Assembly (NCBI RefSeq): GCF_013201035.1
Contig: NZ_CP053707.1
Coordinates: 3,534,001-3,598,000, forward strand
DNA from: Arthrobacter sp. NEB 688
GTDB lineage: Bacteria; Actinomycetota; Actinomycetes; Actinomycetales; Dermatophilaceae
Length of the DNA stretch: 64,000 nucleotides
Direction: 5' to 3'
Part shown: piece after piece, positions 62,701-64,000 of the stretch
Layout: each line of letters opens with the position of its first letter
Position numbering within the stretch: the first letter of the stretch is position 1
Position numbers and translations under genes: made by a program
The notes under the pieces: generated by a model
Database searches by the model: none
What the model was told of the DNA's origin: nothing
The model's input: only the letters and a program-made list of their open reading frames with translations

Positions 62701-64000
62701 TCAGCCGAGGGTGTTGAGCCACTTGCGGGGGTCGACGAACGCGCCGTCCTGCAGCGTCTCGAAGTGCAGGTGGCAGCCGGTCGAGGTGCCGGTGGTCCCG
62801 CTGTAGGCGATGAGCTGGCCGCGGCTGACCGAGCCGCCGTTCACGACGAACGAGGTGAGGTGGTTGTACGTCGAGGCGAGCCCGACCCCGCGCTCGAGGC
62901 CGTGGTCGATGACGATGCGGTTGCCGTAGCCGCCGCCCCAGCCGGCCGAGACGATCGTGCCGGAGGCCGCCGCGTAGACCGGCGTGCCGCAGCCCACCGC
63001 GTAGTCGCGGCCCGAGTGCAGCTTCCAGTAGTGGTAGATCGGGTGGAAGCGCTGGCCGAACTCGGAGCTGACCCAGCCGGTGCGCACGGGACGGGAGAGG
63101 ACACCCGACCCGGTCGAGGACCCGCCGCCGCCCCCGCCGCCGGAGGTCCCGCCGGAGGAGGAGCCCCCGGAGGAGGACCCTCCCGAGGACCCGCTGCCGC
63201 CCTTGTTCTGCTCGGCGCGCTTCTTGGCCTCGGCCGCGGCGCGGGCGCGCGCCTCGGCGGCCCGGCGGGCGAGCACGGCGCTCAGGCGGTCCTGCTCGGC
63301 CTTCATCTCGTCGAGCTGCTTCTTGTCCTGCGCGAGCGCCTCGCGGAAGTCCGTCGCCTGGCCCCGCTGGGCGGTGACGAGCGACTCGAGGTCGAGCTGG
63401 GCCTGCTGCGCCGTGGCCCGGGCGGCCTCGGCCCGCTTCAGCGCGGCGGCCGCCGCCTTCTGCTTGCGTACCGAGTCGACCCGCAGGGCGCTCACGTGGT
63501 CCTCGAGCGCGGTGAGGCCGGCCTGCTCGGTCGTCAGGCGCTGCATCGTCGCGTTCTGCACGTCGAGGACGGTGTCGACCATCGCGAGCCGGTCGGCGAA
63601 CTGCTGCGGCTGGGTGCTGGAGAGGGCGACGTCGAGCTGGCCGAAGCCCTGCTGCTGGTAGACCTGCGAGGCGAACTGCGCCAGGCGCTTGCGCCCGGCG
63701 GCCACGGCCTTGGTCGAGGCCTGGAGGTCGGCGGCGGCCTTGGCCTCGTTGGCCTTCGCGACCTCGAGGTCCTGGGTCGCCTTGGCCTCGGCGGCGTCGG
63801 CGGCGTCGGCGGCCGAGCGGGCCTTGTCGAGGGCGCCGCGGGCGGCCGGCAGCTTGTCCTCGGTGGCGTGCAGCTTCTTGTAGGCCGCGCGCAGGGAGTC
63901 GGTCGAGTCCTCGACCTGGTTCTCGAGGTCGTCGACCTTGGCGTCGACCTGTCGCTTCTGGGTGCCCGGGTCCGGGGCGGCCGGGGCCGCGGGGGCGACC
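62701..64000 (-). CDS. M23 (LytM) peptidase with coiled-coil N-terminus, 5' end outside window
   Basis: The protein runs off the right edge; 433 residues are visible. A long Ala/Lys/Glu/Asp coiled coil (about 63200-63960) precedes a Gly/Ser-rich linker and an M23 domain: GQRFHPIYHYWKLHSGRDYAVGCG with the first His and Asp ligands, and TGCHLHFETL with the last His. Such coiled-coil LytM proteins are activated by FtsEX, and the position upstream of smpB supports that. A cell-wall hydrolase for division is inferred. Confidence 0.9.
   Translation of the reverse strand, partial: VAPAAPAAPDPGTQKRQVDAKVDDLENQVEDSTDSLRAAYKKLHATEDKLPAARGALDKARSAADAADAAEAKATQDLEVAKANEAKAAADLQASTKAVAAGRKRLAQFASQVYQQQGFGQLDVALSSTQPQQFADRLAMVDTVLDVQNATMQRLTTEQAGLTALEDHVSALRVDSVRKQKAAAAALKRAEAARATAQQAQLDLESLVTAQRGQATDFREALAQDKKQLDEMKAEQDRLSAVLARRAAEARARAAAEAKKRAEQNKGGSGSSGGSSSGGSSSGGTSGGGGGGGSSTGSGVLSRPVRTGWVSSEFGQRFHPIYHYWKLHSGRDYAVGCGTPVYAAASGTIVSAGWGGGYGNRIVIDHGLERGVGLASTYNHLTSFVVNGGSVSRGQLIAYSGTTGTSTGCHLHFETLQDGAFVDPRKWLNTLG

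Overview
The window is about 64 kb of very GC-rich chromosome from an actinobacterium. The evidence is the high GC content, frequent GTG starts, dense 4-base stop/start overlaps, the gene order clpS-DUF2017-murI-MBL-rph-rdgB, a DinB2-type polymerase, and a tmRNA tag ending ALAA. Micrococcales, perhaps Intrasporangiaceae, is a guess. No phage, IS element, integrase or CRISPR array was seen.

Region 1 (1-2.9 kb) is housekeeping: an M20 hydrolase cut by the window edge, a PrsW-type membrane protease, oligoribonuclease and tRNA-His.

Region 2 (3.2-23.5 kb) is a complete Tad/Flp (type IVc) pilus locus with unusual additions. The core is one overlapping operon on the minus strand: a zinc-ribbon protein, RcpC/CpaB, a TadZ ATPase fused to a TadE-like pseudopilin, TadE, TadA, TadB, TadC, a histidine kinase and a response regulator. 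It is followed by the Flp pilin and a TadG-like protein. Around the core lie two copies of a module made of a large class III-signal (Flp-like) exoprotein plus a lipoprotein, one of them coupled to the prepilin peptidase and a DUF192 gene. There are also two tandem copies of a secreted-protein/lipoprotein pair, one ending in an OmpA peptidoglycan-binding domain. tRNA-His lies on one side of this region and a 24-bp tRNA-3'-end fragment resembling tRNA-His lies on the other, so the locus may have arrived as a tRNA-targeted island.

Region 3 (24-33 kb) is chromosomal backbone: YnfA, CopC-like, tRNA-Lys, a GroES-like protein, Bcp peroxiredoxin, snapalysin-like protease, tRNA-Leu, then rdgB, rph, an Rv1339-like MBL enzyme fused to an ASCH domain, murI, DUF2017 and clpS.

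Region 4 (32-43.5 kb) holds three enzymes of tyrosine/homogentisate catabolism: hmgA, a fumarylacetoacetase and hppD. An Lrp/AsnC regulator is divergent from hppD, with a palindromic candidate operator between them. Interspersed are a DinB2-like polymerase with an aliphatic steric-gate residue, a 50-bp tandem repeat array and an amino-acid permease broken by a frameshift.

Region 5 (43.5-64 kb) contains a Tat-exported 5'-nucleotidase, a superfamily 2 helicase, an M43 metalloprotease, YqgE, a DEAD-box RNA helicase with an Arg/Asp-rich repeat tail, malic enzyme, tmRNA (ssrA), pyruvate carboxylase, a CsbD-like stress protein, a DUF2207 membrane protein, SmpB and an M23 peptidase running off the end. 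Malic enzyme and pyruvate carboxylase together are anaplerotic. ssrA and smpB form the trans-translation pair.
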